Shown: positions 12,683 through 22,930, numbered from the stretch's first letter. The stretch is DNA of 64,000 nucleotides from Actinomyces bowdenii (GCF_017592395.1 NZ_JAGFOU010000005.1:1-64000); one strand, 5' to 3'. The notes: generated from the letters alone by a model not told the origin. Numbers and translations: made by a program.

Positions 12683-14131
12683 CTAGACGACGAGGTTGAG
12701 GAGCAGGACCGCGGCCAGGGCGACCACCGAGACGAGGCACTCCATGAGCGACCAGGTCTTGAAGGTCTGGCCGACGGTCATGCCGAAGTACTCCTTGACC
12801 ATCCAGAAGCCCGCATCATTGACATGGGAGAGGAAGACCGATCCGGCGCCGATGGACAGCACCAGCAGGGCGGCCTCGGGCGCCGTCAGACCTGTGGCCA
12901 GTGGCGCCATGATGCCCGCAGCGGTGATGGTGGCCACAGTGGCCGAGCCGGTGGCCAGGCGCACAGCAACCGCCACGAGCCAGCCGGCCAGGAGCGGCGA
13001 GAGCCCGGCGCCCTGGATGGCCTCGGCCATGACCTCGGCAACCCCGGAGTCCACCAGGGTCTGCTTGAAGCCGCCGCCGGCCCCGACGATGAGGAGGATC
13101 CCGGCGATCGGTCCCAGCGCCGACCCCACCCGGGAGCTGATCTCCTGCGCCCCCTGCCCCATGCGGGCGCCCAGGACCAGCAGGCTCAGGAGTGTGGTGA
13201 GCAGGAGCGCGACCACCGGAGTGCCCGCGAAGGCGGCGGCCCTGTAGAGGATCGAGCCGGTGGATCGGGGCATGATCGTCTCCACCAGGGTGCGCAGGAG
13301 CATGAGGATCACCGGCAGCAGGACGATGGAGATCGCCACGGCGAAGGAGGGCCGGCTCCCCCGGTCCCGCGGCGCGTCCTGCTCCCCCGGATCGTCCCGG
13401 TCCCCCAGGATGCCGCTGGCCTGGATGGGCACCCAGGCGGCCATGAGGCGGGCAGCCACGGGACCGGAGATGATGACCGTGGGAATGGCCACGATGAGCC
13501 CCAGGCCCAGGGTCAGCCCCAGGTTGGCGCCGATGGCGTCGATCGCGATGAGGGGGCCGGGGTGCGGGGGCACGAGCCCGTGGAGGGCGGACAGGCCCGC
13601 CAGTGCCGGGATCCCCACGAGGATGACGGGCAGGCGGGAGCGGCGGGCCACGAGCATGACGATGGGGATGAGCAGGACGACTCCGACCTCGAAGAACAGC
13701 GGGATCCCCACGACGAAGGCCACCAGGGCCATGGCCCAGGGCAGGAGCGGGACGCTGGTGCGGGCCAGGACCGTGTCCACGATGGTGTCAGCGCCCCCGG
13801 ACTCGATGAGGAAGGCCCCGATGATGGCCCCCAGGGCGATGAGGACGCCGACGCCGCCGATCGTGGAGCCCAGGCCCTGGGTGAAGGGGGTGAGGGCGTC
13901 CACCAGTGGGATGCCCGCGATCACCGCCATGGCGAAGGAGCCCAGGGTCAGGGCGAGGAAGGGGTGCAGCTTGACCCGCACGATGAGCACGACGATCGCC
14001 GCCACCCCGATGAGGGCGGCGATGACGAGCTGGGCGGGTGAGGAGGAGTGGGTGACGGCGTCGGCCTCCAGGGGTGCTCGGACCAGGGGGGAGCCGACGG
14101 CGCAGACGGGGGCCAGGGGAGGCGGTGTCAT
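12683..14131 (-). CDS. gntP: GntP-family gluconate:H+ permease
   Basis: The product has 482 residues with about 12-14 hydrophobic segments. The family is recognisable from LSALHGLVPPHPGPLIAIDAIGANLGLTLGLG near the middle and from GAGSVFLSHVNDAGFWMVKEYFGM near the C-terminus. The start is taken as the ATG whose ATGA overlaps the gluconokinase stop; an internal start would remove the first 25 or so polar residues. It is the last gene of the porter-gntK-gntP unit and imports gluconate across the cytoplasmic membrane for phosphorylation by GntK. Confidence 0.92.
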   Translation of the reverse strand: MTPPPLAPVCAVGSPLVRAPLEADAVTHSSSPAQLVIAALIGVAAIVVLIVRVKLHPFLALTLGSFAMAVIAGIPLVDALTPFTQGLGSTIGGVGVLIALGAIIGAFLIESGGADTIVDTVLARTSVPLLPWAMALVAFVVGIPLFFEVGVVLLIPIVMLVARRSRLPVILVGIPALAGLSALHGLVPPHPGPLIAIDAIGANLGLTLGLGLIVAIPTVIISGPVAARLMAAWVPIQASGILGDRDDPGEQDAPRDRGSRPSFAVAISIVLLPVILMLLRTLVETIMPRSTGSILYRAAAFAGTPVVALLLTTLLSLLVLGARMGQGAQEISSRVGSALGPIAGILLIVGAGGGFKQTLVDSGVAEVMAEAIQGAGLSPLLAGWLVAVAVRLATGSATVATITAAGIMAPLATGLTAPEAALLVLSIGAGSVFLSHVNDAGFWMVKEYFGMTVGQTFKTWSLMECLVSVVALAAVLLLNLVV

Positions 14132-14688
14132 GAGCTGGTCCTCCCATCGGCCTGAAGCGCCTCGAGGATGGCGGCCAGGGTGAGCTCGGGGGTCTGATGG
14201 GACTCCACGACAATGCCGTCCTCATCCGCCTCCAGGGGCTCGAGCGTGGCGAGCTGGGAGGGCAGGAGGCTGGGCGGCATGAAGTGGCCGGTGCGCTGCT
14301 CCATGCGCTCCTCCAGCTGGGCCTGCGGGACGCGGAGGTGGATGAAGCGCACCCGGCCCTCAGCCGCGGAGAGCAGGTCGCGGTAGGAGCGCTTGAGGGC
14401 GGAGCAGGTGACGATGGTGGAGGCCCCCTCGCCTGCGCGCCGGGTCATCCACTCCCGCAGGGAGGCGAGCCAGGGCCACCGGTCCTCATCGGTCAGCGGC
14501 GCCCCGGAGGCCATCTTCTCGACATTGGCGGCGGGGTGGAAGTCGTCGGCCTCGGCCACGGGCCACCCCAGCTCCCGGGACAGGCTCGCGGCCGCCGTCG
14601 TCTTGCCGCAGCCCGAGACCCCCATGATCACCAGGTGAGTCACCTGCCCCGGGCGGGCGCCGTCCCTCGGCTCCTGCATGCCGCTCAT
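14128..14688 (-). CDS. gntK: Gluconokinase
   Basis: The product has 186 residues, typical for GntK. It has a Walker A motif GVSGCGKTT, the substrate region EADDFHPAANVEKMASGAPLTDEDRWPWL, and the lid/arginine region SALKRSYRDLLS. It phosphorylates gluconate with ATP to 6-phosphogluconate for the pentose phosphate or Entner-Doudoroff route. The gene overlaps its upstream and downstream neighbours by four bases each (ATGA), so the three products are almost certainly co-translated. Confidence 0.95.
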   Translation of the reverse strand: MSGMQEPRDGARPGQVTHLVIMGVSGCGKTTAAASLSRELGWPVAEADDFHPAANVEKMASGAPLTDEDRWPWLASLREWMTRRAGEGASTIVTCSALKRSYRDLLSAAEGRVRFIHLRVPQAQLEERMEQRTGHFMPPSLLPSQLATLEPLEADEDGIVVESHQTPELTLAAILEALQADGRTSS

Positions 14689-16163
14689 CTGCTCAGATCC
14701 TCCATGTCCTCCAGCTCCTTTCCCTTGGTCTCAGGCACCGTGCGCAGCACGAAGAGGAAGGACAGCAGCGCGCAGACGGCGTAGAAGCCGTAGGCGAAGG
14801 TCAGGCCGATGTCGGAGAAGATGGGGAAGGTGGTGGAGATGAAGAAGTTCGCCACCCACTGCGCGGCCGCCGCCACGGCCAGCGCTCCGGCGCGGATGCG
14901 GTTGGGGAACATCTCCCCCAGCAGCACCCACACCAGCGGTCCCCAGGTGGCGCCGAAGGCGACGACGAACAGGTTGGCCGCCACCAGCGCGATGGGCGCC
15001 CAGGGCGCTCCCAGGGTGACCTCGCCACCGGCGCTGATCTGGGCGAAGGAGAAGGCCAGGGCCATGAGCCCCAGGGAGGCGGTCATGACCACGGAGCCGA
15101 CCAGGAGCATGGGGCGGCGCCCCACGCGGTCCACCAGCAGGATCGCCACGATGGTGACCACGATGTTGGTCACCGAGGTGATGACGGTGATGGTCAGGGC
15201 ATCGGACTCCTGGAAGCCGATCGTGCGCCACAGTGTGGTGGAGTAGTAGAAGATGACGTTGATGCCCACGAACTGCTGGAAGACCGACAGGGCGATGCCC
15301 ACCCACACGATGGGCTTGAGCCCCATGGCCGGGCCGCGCAGATCGGACAGCGACTCGCGCTTCTCGGAGTCGATGGTGGAGCGGATCTCCTCGATCTTGA
15401 GGTTGACGTTGACGATGCCGGTGAAGTCGTAGAGCACCTGGGAGGCCTTGTCGTAGTCGCCGCGGGCCACCAGGAAGCGGGGGGACTCGGGCAGCCGGAA
15501 GGCGAACAGGCCGTAGAGGAGGGCGGGGATGGCCTCGGCCATGAACATCCACCGCCAGGCGCTCATCCCCCACCACAGGGTGCCGGCGGCGCCCCCGGCG
15601 AAGCCGGCGAACATGGCGTCCGCCAGGAGGGCGGAGAAGATGCCGACGACGATCGCCAGCTGCTGGAGGGAGCCCAGGCGGCCGCGCACCGAGGCCGGGG
15701 AGACCTCCGCGATGTAGGCCGGGGCGATGACCGAGGCGGCCCCGACTCCCAGGCCCCCGATGACGCGCCAGACGATGAAGTCGGCCACACCCCAGGCCAG
15801 GCCCGAGCCCAGAGCGGAGAGGATGAAGAGCACGGCGGCGATGAGCATGACGGGCACGCGGCCCATGCGGTTGGCCACCGGTCCGGCGAACCAGGCGCCC
15901 AGGGCGCAGCCGATGAGTGCGGAGGAGACGGAGAAGCCCTTGAGGGCGGAGCTCAGGGTGAACTCGCCGGCCAGGGCGTCGACGGCGCCGTTGATGACGG
16001 CGGTGTCGAAGCCGAAGAGGAAGCCCCCCAGCGCCGCAGCGATGCAGATGCCGATGACGCGGGCATTGAGGCGGCTGACCGTTGAGGCGGCGTCGGGGTG
16101 ATCGCCGCTCTCAGTGTGCTCGGTGTGCTTAGTGCTGTCGGTGGGGCGGGTGGTATCTGACAT
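14685..16163 (-). CDS. MFS sugar porter (SP family)
   Basis: The start at 16163 gives 492 residues; AGGACG precedes it with suitable spacing, whereas the longer frame has no such site. Twelve membrane segments are expected. Sugar-porter signatures are present: GGFLFGFDTAVINGA in segment 1, GRLGSLQQLAIVVGI, PESPRFLVARGDYDKA after segment 6, QQFVGINVIFYYSTTLW in segment 7, and PETKGKELEDME near the end. It is the first gene of an operon with gluconokinase and gluconate permease, so it imports a sugar (hexose, pentose or polyol) related to that pathway. The exact substrate cannot be read. Confidence 0.9.
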   Translation of the reverse strand: MSDTTRPTDSTKHTEHTESGDHPDAASTVSRLNARVIGICIAAALGGFLFGFDTAVINGAVDALAGEFTLSSALKGFSVSSALIGCALGAWFAGPVANRMGRVPVMLIAAVLFILSALGSGLAWGVADFIVWRVIGGLGVGAASVIAPAYIAEVSPASVRGRLGSLQQLAIVVGIFSALLADAMFAGFAGGAAGTLWWGMSAWRWMFMAEAIPALLYGLFAFRLPESPRFLVARGDYDKASQVLYDFTGIVNVNLKIEEIRSTIDSEKRESLSDLRGPAMGLKPIVWVGIALSVFQQFVGINVIFYYSTTLWRTIGFQESDALTITVITSVTNIVVTIVAILLVDRVGRRPMLLVGSVVMTASLGLMALAFSFAQISAGGEVTLGAPWAPIALVAANLFVVAFGATWGPLVWVLLGEMFPNRIRAGALAVAAAAQWVANFFISTTFPIFSDIGLTFAYGFYAVCALLSFLFVLRTVPETKGKELEDMEDLSR

Positions 16164-16355
16164 GTGGTCGTCCTGACGTCGGCGCCAGTGCCGTGGAGCG
16201 GTGGTTGGCCCGCGCGATCCTCTGCGCGGAGATTCCCCAGGATACGGGAATGAGTCCCACAACACACCGAATTGACCGGGTGGGCTGGCGCATCAGGACG
16301 GCTGGCGATCCACTCGGCCTCGGCAGGATCTGTGGCGCACTCGGGGTGCGATCGG

Positions 16356-16361
16356 TAGAAT
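16356..16361 (+). promoter_or_regulatory. -10 element of the DASS transporter gene
   Basis: TAGAAT matches the sigma-70-type -10 consensus at five of six positions. It would start a transcript near 16368 with a leader of about 30 bases carrying GAGGAG. No good -35 is visible. Confidence 0.35.
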
Positions 16362-16399
16362 CGTGCGACTTATCGCTCTCGCACGAGGAGGTGCACGCC

Positions 16400-17989
16400 A
16401 TGAGTCTGCCCGTCACCCACGAGTCGAGCTCCCATGCTCGCGCCGACTCCGAGACCCCTCCCACTGCCTCAGCCCTGCGCCGTCAGCGCATCGGCATCGT
16501 CCTCGGGCCGGTGCTGGCGGCGCTGGCCTACGCCCTCTTCCCCGCCGACGCCGTCGATCAGGTCAACAGCGCTGCCGCGGCGGCCGGCAACGAGGCGGCC
16601 TACACCGACGCCGGCCTGCGGGCGGTGGCTGCCGCCGCCGTCCTGCTCGGGGTGTGGTGGATGACGGAGGCGATCCCCCTGGCCGCCACCGCACTGCTGC
16701 CCCTGGTGATCTTCCCCGCCCTGCAGGTGGCGGACTTCAAGGAGGTGGCCGCCCCCTACGCCTCGGACACGATCTTCCTGTTCATGGGCGGCTTCATGCT
16801 GGCCCTGGCCATGCAGAAGTGGAACCTCCACCGGCGCGTGGCCCTGTGGGTGGTGCTGCGGGTGGGGACCAGGCCGCGCGCCCTGGTCCTGGGGTTCATG
16901 ACGGCGACGGGATTCCTGTCCATGTGGGTGTCGAACACGGCCACGGCGGTGGTCATGCTGCCCATCGGCATCTCGGTGCTGGGCCTGGTCTCCTCCCTGG
17001 TAGGAGGGCCGGACAGGATGCGGCGCCTGTCGACCGGCCTCATGCTCGGCATCGCCTACGCGGCCTCGATCGGCTCGGTGGGCACGATCATCGGCACCCC
17101 GCCCAACGCCCTCATGGTGGCCTATCTCTCCGAGACGCATGGGATCGAGATCGGCTTCGGCCGGTGGATGCTGGTGGGGGTCCCCCTGGCCATGGTCCTC
17201 ATGCTCGTGGCCTGGTGGCTGCTGGTCCACGTGCTCTTCCGGCCCGAGGTCGAGGACATCCCCGGCGGCCGGGAGGTCATCGCGGGGGCGTGGCGCGAGC
17301 TGGGCCCCATGAGCAGGGGGGAGATGAGGGTCGCGGTCGTCTTCGTGGTGACGGCGGCATCCTGGGTCTTCATCCCGCTCATCCTCAATCGGACGGGCTC
17401 CTCCCTGACCATCTCCGATGCGCTCATCGCGATGTGCTCGGCCACCGCCCTGTTCCTGCTGCCCGGTGACCGCTCGCGGGGGACCCGGCTCCTGGACTGG
17501 GCGACGGCCAAGGAGCTGCCCTGGGATGTGCTGCTGCTCTTCGGCGGCGGGCTGTCGCTGTCGGCGATGTTCTCCCGCCTGGGACTGTCGATCTGGATCG
17601 GCGAGCAGGCCAAGGGCCTGGGGGCGCTGCCGATCGTGCTCCTGGTGGCGGCCGTGGCGCTGCTGGTGATCCTGCTGACCGAGCTGACGTCGAACACGGC
17701 GACGGCGGCGGCCTTCCTGCCGATCATGGGCGGGGTGGCCATCGGCGTCGGCCTGACCGAGCAGGCTCCCGCCAACATCATGCTGCTGGTGGTGCCGGTG
17801 GCCCTGTCGGCAACCTTCGCCTTCATGCTCCCGGTGGCCACGCCGCCCAATGCGGTGGCCTACGGGTCGGGCTACATCCAGATCGGCGACATGGTCCGGG
17901 CCGGCATCTGGCTCAACCTGGCGGGGGCGGTGCTGGTGACGCTGGCCGTCGTCGGCCTCATGGTCCCGGTCTTCGGCCTGAGCCTGTGA
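16400..17989 (+). CDS. SLC13/DASS-family divalent anion:Na+ symporter
   Basis: The ATG at 16400 has GAGGAG at 16385-16390 and gives 529 residues. The protein has about 11-12 membrane segments. DASS hallmarks are the first SNT motif in FLSMWVSNTATAVVMLPIGISV with the downstream GTIIGTPPNALMVAYL, and the second SNT in ELTSNTATAAAFLPI with TPPNAVAYGSGYI. The family imports dicarboxylates such as succinate or malate, citrate, or sulfate with sodium. The two SNT motifs are as in the dicarboxylate carriers (VcINDY type), so a dicarboxylate is the better guess. It is monocistronic. Confidence 0.88.
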   Translation: MSLPVTHESSSHARADSETPPTASALRRQRIGIVLGPVLAALAYALFPADAVDQVNSAAAAAGNEAAYTDAGLRAVAAAAVLLGVWWMTEAIPLAATALLPLVIFPALQVADFKEVAAPYASDTIFLFMGGFMLALAMQKWNLHRRVALWVVLRVGTRPRALVLGFMTATGFLSMWVSNTATAVVMLPIGISVLGLVSSLVGGPDRMRRLSTGLMLGIAYAASIGSVGTIIGTPPNALMVAYLSETHGIEIGFGRWMLVGVPLAMVLMLVAWWLLVHVLFRPEVEDIPGGREVIAGAWRELGPMSRGEMRVAVVFVVTAASWVFIPLILNRTGSSLTISDALIAMCSATALFLLPGDRSRGTRLLDWATAKELPWDVLLLFGGGLSLSAMFSRLGLSIWIGEQAKGLGALPIVLLVAAVALLVILLTELTSNTATAAAFLPIMGGVAIGVGLTEQAPANIMLLVVPVALSATFAFMLPVATPPNAVAYGSGYIQIGDMVRAGIWLNLAGAVLVTLAVVGLMVPVFGLSL

Positions 17990-17994
17990 GCTGC

Positions 17995-18032
17995 GGGGCG
18001 CCTTCAGCGCCTGTCCAGCGCTGGGGCGCCCC
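17995..18032. terminator. Bidirectional hairpin between convergent genes
   Basis: GGGGCGCC...AGCGC at 17995-18010 pairs with GCGCT...GGCGCCCC at 18018-18032, with a 7-nt loop and a small internal bulge. It sits just after the DASS gene and before the - strand gene ending at 18074. Confidence 0.6.
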
Positions 18033-18073
18033 GACCGCGGTCAGGACCGCCTGCACGCCCCTGGCCGCCACGC

Positions 18074-19231
18074 TCACCCCAGCTCGGCGAGCACCTCGCG
18101 GGAGCGCTCCAGGGAGATGCCCGTCCCCGCGAGTGCCGGGACGACCTCGGGAACGGAGAGGGTGCCGTCGGTGCACTCGAAGACGACGCCGCGGTAGCCG
18201 TCACCGCCCTCGGCCAGGATCCACCGGGCCCAGGTGCCGGTTCGCGCCAGGTCCAGCACGCCGCGCAGATCCTCCACCCCAAGAGGCTGGTCGGAGCGCG
18301 GCCCTGCGCCTTCAGGCTCGGACAGGCGCACGACTGCGCCCGCCTCCGCCGACTCCACGGTCGCCTCATACCACCGCAGGCCGCAGGCTGCCTCAGCCAG
18401 ATCGGCCAGGGGCACCTCGGACATGTCGTCTCCAGCCATCATGCGGGTGATGAGCACGCAGTTCCCGTCGTAGTCGCGCTGCTGCTCCAGGACGACGCCG
18501 GCCGGCAGACTCGCAGGCGCGGCGAGCAGCCAGACAGCCGGGTCGAGGAGGCCGCCGCCGTCGGGATCAGGATGACGCAGGGCCAGGGTCTCGCCGGTCA
18601 ACGCGGCCGAGTTGGTGCCACTGTCGAGCGCCTCGCTGGCCACTGACATGCAGGCGGCCAGGACATCGTGATCCGTGGCACTGGCGATCTCGGCGGTGAT
18701 CCCCGTGTCCTGGCTGCGCCGGCGGCTGCGCAGCTCGACCCGCACCCGGAGGGGGACGGTGTCCGAGCCGGGCGGTACCAGGAGGCCGTCCACCGCCTCA
18801 TGGAGCCCGACGACGAAGGCCGCCATCTGGGTGGGCGTGACGGTCTCATCGAGATCACCGGTGACCTGGAGGCTCGCCTGGACCGATGCGCTCGACCAGC
18901 CGGAGCGGTTGTCCTCGGAGATATCGACGCCTGCCCACCCGTGCTCGGTGTTGAAGCGGGTGACGGCGGCGCGCAGCTCGGCCAGCCCGGGCGCCGGGGT
19001 GGGTGGGGGCGGTGGCGGGCAGGGGCAGGGGCGGTTCGCGTTGTAGTACGACAGGGCGCCACCGCCGGCGAGGACCGCACCGATGACGCCCAGGGCTCCC
19101 AGGATCACGGTGCGGCGTCGCATCCGATGCCGCCATCGGGGCCCAGGGGCGGCGTCAGCGCCGGCGCCGTCATCCGAGGCTCCGCCGGGGGCAGAGGCAG
19201 GTGGCGCCGCAGTGTCATCGGTGGAGGACAT
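18074..19231 (-). CDS. Membrane-anchored extracytoplasmic protein, unknown
   Basis: The product has 385 residues. An N-terminal cytoplasmic stretch of about 38 residues ends in basic RWRHRMRRR and is followed by one hydrophobic segment (TVILGALGVIGAVLAGGGAL). A proline-rich spacer (PCPCPPPPPPTPAP) leads into a 300-residue domain outside the membrane. That domain starts LAELRAAVTRFNTEHGWAGVDI and has repeated strand-turn patterns. I recognise no family. The gene is flanked by hairpins and transcribed alone; the layout suggests a surface or cell-wall-facing protein. Confidence 0.6.
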   Translation of the reverse strand: MSSTDDTAAPPASAPGGASDDGAGADAAPGPRWRHRMRRRTVILGALGVIGAVLAGGGALSYYNANRPCPCPPPPPPTPAPGLAELRAAVTRFNTEHGWAGVDISEDNRSGWSSASVQASLQVTGDLDETVTPTQMAAFVVGLHEAVDGLLVPPGSDTVPLRVRVELRSRRRSQDTGITAEIASATDHDVLAACMSVASEALDSGTNSAALTGETLALRHPDPDGGGLLDPAVWLLAAPASLPAGVVLEQQRDYDGNCVLITRMMAGDDMSEVPLADLAEAACGLRWYEATVESAEAGAVVRLSEPEGAGPRSDQPLGVEDLRGVLDLARTGTWARWILAEGGDGYRGVVFECTDGTLSVPEVVPALAGTGISLERSREVLAELG

Positions 19232-19498
19232 GCGGCCAGGGTATACGGCAGGGCCCGCCCACCTCGGCTCCTATCACGCACGGTCACCGCCTGACCTGGG
19301 TGCGCTTTCAGGGCTCCCCTGCGCTGCCAGGAAGGCAGGCGCTCCCGACAAGGCTTGCGTTGTCGACAAGGCGTGCGTATGATGATCTTTGCCCAGGGCA
19401 GTAGCCTTGCGAAGTGGACCCGGCAGCCTTCCGGACGGTGGGCGAGCCGGGTTTCGCGCTGGATGGGGGAACCTCAGTTCACCACTGATCTCACACCG

Positions 19499-20005
19499 TC
19501 ACGCACTGAGTTCGACGACCTCGACTTCGATACCGCTTAACCGCTCCCTCCAGTCCCCACCCCTGTTCCAGCACCAGCTGATGCCGTCAGCAAGCCACAG
19601 CAACGGCTCCTCATGGTCGCGAAGATGGTCGTACGTTCCCTCCCAACCATGGCCGAGCACTTGCTGAAGGACCTGCCGATCAGCCTTCACCACGGAGTCG
19701 CTCCGATCCAGGACTAGGCGCCGGCATGTCATCATCTCAATGAGCGCCTTACGAGCTTCTGGACGCTCATTGGTGAAGTGAATCGACCGCTGCCCCTTGC
19801 GCATCTGCTGCTTGAGTTTTGCTCTTGCATTCGCGACATCCGCAGCCCTGACGGCAACCGCGGTCATCGAGTAGCCCTCAACCTCGGACTCGTCAACAAG
19901 CACATGGAAGGGACGAGAAATCCCCCATCCTCCCACCTCTATACAACTCTCTTCCGAGCCTTCGACACCGCCCTGTTTGACAGCCACTCCATTCCTGTCA
20001 CTCAC
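19499..20005 (-). CDS. DUF3800-like hypothetical protein
   Basis: The product has 168 residues. The start is a GTG whose GTGA overlaps the nrdE stop (20002-20005); a later start would cut into the conserved part. [20 protein letters not shown] resembles the first strand and acidic residues of DUF3800 proteins (RNase H-like fold), followed by [24 protein letters not shown]. The protein is short for that family. Base composition is visibly less GC-rich than the neighbouring genes, as is the 270-base region after it, which hints at transfer. The role is unknown. Confidence 0.55.
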   Translation of the reverse strand: MSDRNGVAVKQGGVEGSEESCIEVGGWGISRPFHVLVDESEVEGYSMTAVAVRAADVANARAKLKQQMRKGQRSIHFTNERPEARKALIEMMTCRRLVLDRSDSVVKADRQVLQQVLGHGWEGTYDHLRDHEEPLLWLADGISWCWNRGGDWRERLSGIEVEVVELSA

Positions 20006-22158
20006 AGCATGCAGCTCACGCAGCCCTCGACCTCGGTGCCCACCAGGGCGGCCTGGCGCAGGCGGATGTAGTAGAGGGTCTTGATGCCCTTGCGCCAGGC
20101 GTAGATCTGGGCGCGGTTGACATCGCGCGTGGTGGCGGTGTCCGGGAAGAACAGGGTGAGGCTCAGCCCCTGGTCCACGTGCTGGGTGGCCGCGGCGTAG
20201 GTGTCGATGATCTTCTCGGGGCCGATCTCGTAAGCATCCTGGTAGAACTCCAGGTTGTCGTTGGTCATGTAGGGCGCCGGGTAGTAGACCCGCCCGATCT
20301 TGCCCTCCTTGCGGATCTCCACCTTGGCCACGATCGGGTGGATGGAGGAGGTGGAGTTGTTGATGTAGGAGATCGAGCCGGTGGGGGGCACCGCCTGGAG
20401 GTTGCGGTTGTACAGGCCCCCCTTCTTCACCTTCTCGGCGAGCTCCGCCCAGTCCTGGCGGGTGGGAACCTTGACCGAGGACTTCTCCAACAACTCGCGC
20501 ACGCGCTCGGTCACGGGCACGAAGTCCTGCGTCGTGTACTTCTCGAAGAACTCCCCGCTGGCATAGGTGGAGTCCTCAAAGCCCACGAAGCTCTCCCCGC
20601 GCTCCACCGCCATCTCGTTCGACGCCGTCAGGGCCGCGTAGAGCACGCAGGCGAAGTAGACGTTGGTGAAGTCCAGGCCCTCCTCGGAGCCGTAGTGGAT
20701 GCGCTCGCGCGCCAGGAAGCCGTGGAGGTTCATCTGCCCCAGCCCGATCGCGTGGGACTCGTGGTTGCCCCGGTCGATGGAGGGCACGCTGGGCAGGTGG
20801 GTCTGGTCGCTGACCGCCGTCAGGCCGCGCACCGCGGTGCGGATGGTGCGGGCGAAGTCCGGGGAGTCCATCGTCTTGGCGATGTTGAGCGAGCCCAGGT
20901 TGCAGGAGATGTCCTTGCCCACGTGGGCGAAGGTGAGGTCCTCGTTGAGCGTGCTGGCCTCGGAGACCTGGAGGATCTCCGAGCACAGGTTGGACATGAC
21001 GATCTTGCCCTTGATCGGGTTGGCCCGGTTGACCGTGTCCTCGAACATCACATACGGGTAGCCGGACTCGAACTGGATCTCGGCCAGGGTCTGGAAGAAG
21101 GTGCGGGCGTTGATCTTCTTCTTCTTGATGCGCCCGTCGTCCACCATCTCCCGGTACTTCTCGGTGACGTTGACCTCGGAGAAGGGCATGCCGTAGACGC
21201 GCTCGACGTCGTAGGGGCTGAAGAGGTACATGTCCTCGTTGTTGCGGGCCAGCTCGAAGGTGATATCCGGGATGACCACGCCCAGGGACAGGGTCTTGAT
21301 GCGGATCTTCTCATCGGCGTTCTCGCGCTTGGTGTCCAGGAAGCGCATGATGTCGGGGTGGTGGGCGTGCAGGTACACCGCGCCGGCGCCCTGGCGGGCC
21401 CCCAGCTGGTTGGCGTAGGAAAAGGAGTCCTCCAGCAGCTTCATCACCGGGATGACACCGCTGGACTGGTTCTCGATGCGCTTGATGGGCGCACCCATCT
21501 CGCGCAGGTTGCTCAGCAGCAGGGCCACTCCCCCACCGCGCTTGGACAGCTGGAGGGCGGAGTTGATGCCCCGGGCGATGGACTCCATGTTGTCCTCGAT
21601 GCGCACCAGGAAGCAGGAGACCGGCTCCCCGCGCTGCGCCTTGCCCTCGTTGAGGAAGGTGGGGGTGGCCGGCTGGAAGCGGCCGGTCATCATCTCCTCG
21701 ATGAGGTCCAGGGCCAGCTGCTCATCGCCGTCGGCCAGGGTCAGGGCCACCATGGTGACCCGGTCCTCGAAGCGCTCCAGGTAGCGCTTGCCGTCGAAGG
21801 TCTTGAGCGTGTAGGAGGTGTAGTACTTGAAGGCGCCCAGGAAGGTCTCGAAGCGGAACTTGTGGGCGTAGGCCGCCTTGAAGGCGCTCTTGACGAAGGC
21901 CGGGGAGTACTTGTCCAGGACGTGGCCCTCGTAGTAGCCCTCGGTGACCAGGTACTCGAGCTTCTCCTCCAGATCGTGGAAGAAGACGGTGTTCTGGTTG
22001 ACGTGCTGGAGGAAGTACTGGCGGGCGGCCTCCCGGTCGGCATCGAACTGGATGAGCCCGTTCGCGTCGTAGAGGTTGAGCTTCGCGTTGAGCGCGTGGT
22101 AGTCCAGCTCCGGGGAGGACACGGTCTCAGAGCCGGTGTCCGTCAGCGTTTCTGCCAA
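20002..22158 (-). CDS. nrdE: Class Ib ribonucleoside-diphosphate reductase, alpha subunit
   Basis: The product has 718 residues, the NrdE length. The start is read as TTG at 22158, inside the nrdI 3' end and preceded by GGAAGA; a GTG 12 codons later is the alternative. The active-site region has [17 protein letters not shown], the loop NLCSEIL holds the second redox cysteine, and the radical chain tyrosines lie near YYIRLRQA. The C-terminal tail ends EGCVSCML, whose cysteine pair receives electrons from NrdH. It forms the reductase with NrdF, encoded at 10254-11228. Confidence 0.96.
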   Translation of the reverse strand: MAETLTDTGSETVSSPELDYHALNAKLNLYDANGLIQFDADREAARQYFLQHVNQNTVFFHDLEEKLEYLVTEGYYEGHVLDKYSPAFVKSAFKAAYAHKFRFETFLGAFKYYTSYTLKTFDGKRYLERFEDRVTMVALTLADGDEQLALDLIEEMMTGRFQPATPTFLNEGKAQRGEPVSCFLVRIEDNMESIARGINSALQLSKRGGGVALLLSNLREMGAPIKRIENQSSGVIPVMKLLEDSFSYANQLGARQGAGAVYLHAHHPDIMRFLDTKRENADEKIRIKTLSLGVVIPDITFELARNNEDMYLFSPYDVERVYGMPFSEVNVTEKYREMVDDGRIKKKKINARTFFQTLAEIQFESGYPYVMFEDTVNRANPIKGKIVMSNLCSEILQVSEASTLNEDLTFAHVGKDISCNLGSLNIAKTMDSPDFARTIRTAVRGLTAVSDQTHLPSVPSIDRGNHESHAIGLGQMNLHGFLARERIHYGSEEGLDFTNVYFACVLYAALTASNEMAVERGESFVGFEDSTYASGEFFEKYTTQDFVPVTERVRELLEKSSVKVPTRQDWAELAEKVKKGGLYNRNLQAVPPTGSISYINNSTSSIHPIVAKVEIRKEGKIGRVYYPAPYMTNDNLEFYQDAYEIGPEKIIDTYAAATQHVDQGLSLTLFFPDTATTRDVNRAQIYAWRKGIKTLYYIRLRQAALVGTEVEGCVSCML

Positions 22159-22553
22159 AAGTCTTCCAATCCTTGCTTGACGCGCGCGACGTCGGTGGGA
22201 GTGCCCAGAAGCTCGTAGCGGTACAGCAGCGGCACGCCGAGCTTGCTGGCGATGATGTCACCGGCCAGGCCGTAGGCCTCGCCGAAGTTGGTGTTGCCCG
22301 AGGCGATGACGCCGCGGCACAGCGACCGGTTGTGGGGGTCGTTGAGGAAGGCGATGACCTGCTTGGGCACCGCGCCCCTGATCGCCCCACCGCCGTAGGT
22401 GGGCACCACGAGGACGTAGTCCTCATCCACCCTCAGGGGCGCCTCGGTGCGGCGCAGCGGGATGCGCACCGCCGGCAGGCCGAGCCGGCCGACGAACCGG
22501 TGGGTGTTCTCCGAGGTGGAGGAGAAGTAGACCAGCAGGCCCCTGCCGCTCAC
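22143..22553 (-). CDS. nrdI: NrdI flavodoxin-like protein
   Basis: The product has 136 residues. The flavin-binding loop [15 protein letters not shown] is at residues 7-21, followed by VVPTYGGG and [22 protein letters not shown], all typical of NrdI. The flavoprotein supplies the oxidant used to assemble the dimanganese-tyrosyl cofactor of NrdF. It overlaps nrdE by 16 bases and follows nrdH by 12 bases, so nrdH-nrdI-nrdE form one operon. Confidence 0.95.
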   Translation of the reverse strand: MSGRGLLVYFSSTSENTHRFVGRLGLPAVRIPLRRTEAPLRVDEDYVLVVPTYGGGAIRGAVPKQVIAFLNDPHNRSLCRGVIASGNTNFGEAYGLAGDIIASKLGVPLLYRYELLGTPTDVARVKQGLEDFWQKR

Positions 22554-22565
22554 GGAGCGCCTGCG

Positions 22566-22811
22566 TCAGACGGCGACGGCCTCAAGGGCGGTGGCCAGGG
22601 CCTTGATCTTGTCCGGGCGGAAGCCGGACCAGTGATCGCCGCCGGCCATGATCACGGGCGCCTGGGCGTAGCCGAGGGTCTTGACCTGCTCCAGGGCCTC
22701 GGCGTCCAGGGAGATGTCCACGACCTCGTAGGACAGGCCGGCCTTGTCCAGCGCACGGTAGGTCGCAGAGCACTGGACGCAGTTGGGCTTGCTGTAGACG
22801 GTGATCGCCAT
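22566..22811 (-). CDS. nrdH: Glutaredoxin-like NrdH redoxin
   Basis: The start at 22811 has GGGAGAGG upstream and gives 81 residues, the NrdH size. The redox motif is CVQC at residues 11-14 in YSKPNCVQCSATYRAL, with the C-terminal WSGFRPDKI characteristic of NrdH. It reduces the NrdE tail cysteines, using thioredoxin reductase as electron source. It is the first gene of the nrdHIE operon. Candidate NrdR boxes lie 120-167 bases upstream. Confidence 0.95.
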   Translation of the reverse strand: MAITVYSKPNCVQCSATYRALDKAGLSYEVVDISLDAEALEQVKTLGYAQAPVIMAGGDHWSGFRPDKIKALATALEAVAV

Positions 22812-22930
22812 GGTGGCCTCTCCCTCGGGTTCCGGTGGAGACCCCAGCGCCTCGCTCCCGTCGGGCGATGGCACCGGTGTAACCACACGCTTGTCATTCG
22901 CGGAGGGCCATGGTGGCCCCGCGAGACAAG

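Noticed and set aside
19340-19400. Direct repeats GACAAGGC(T/G)TGCGT as a possible attachment site
   Set aside because: Two short copies with no integrase, tRNA or second boundary in the window are not enough to call an att site.
20179-22218. A 679-codon + strand frame opposite nrdE
   Set aside because: Antisense shadow of nrdE with no recognisable domain and no ribosome site.
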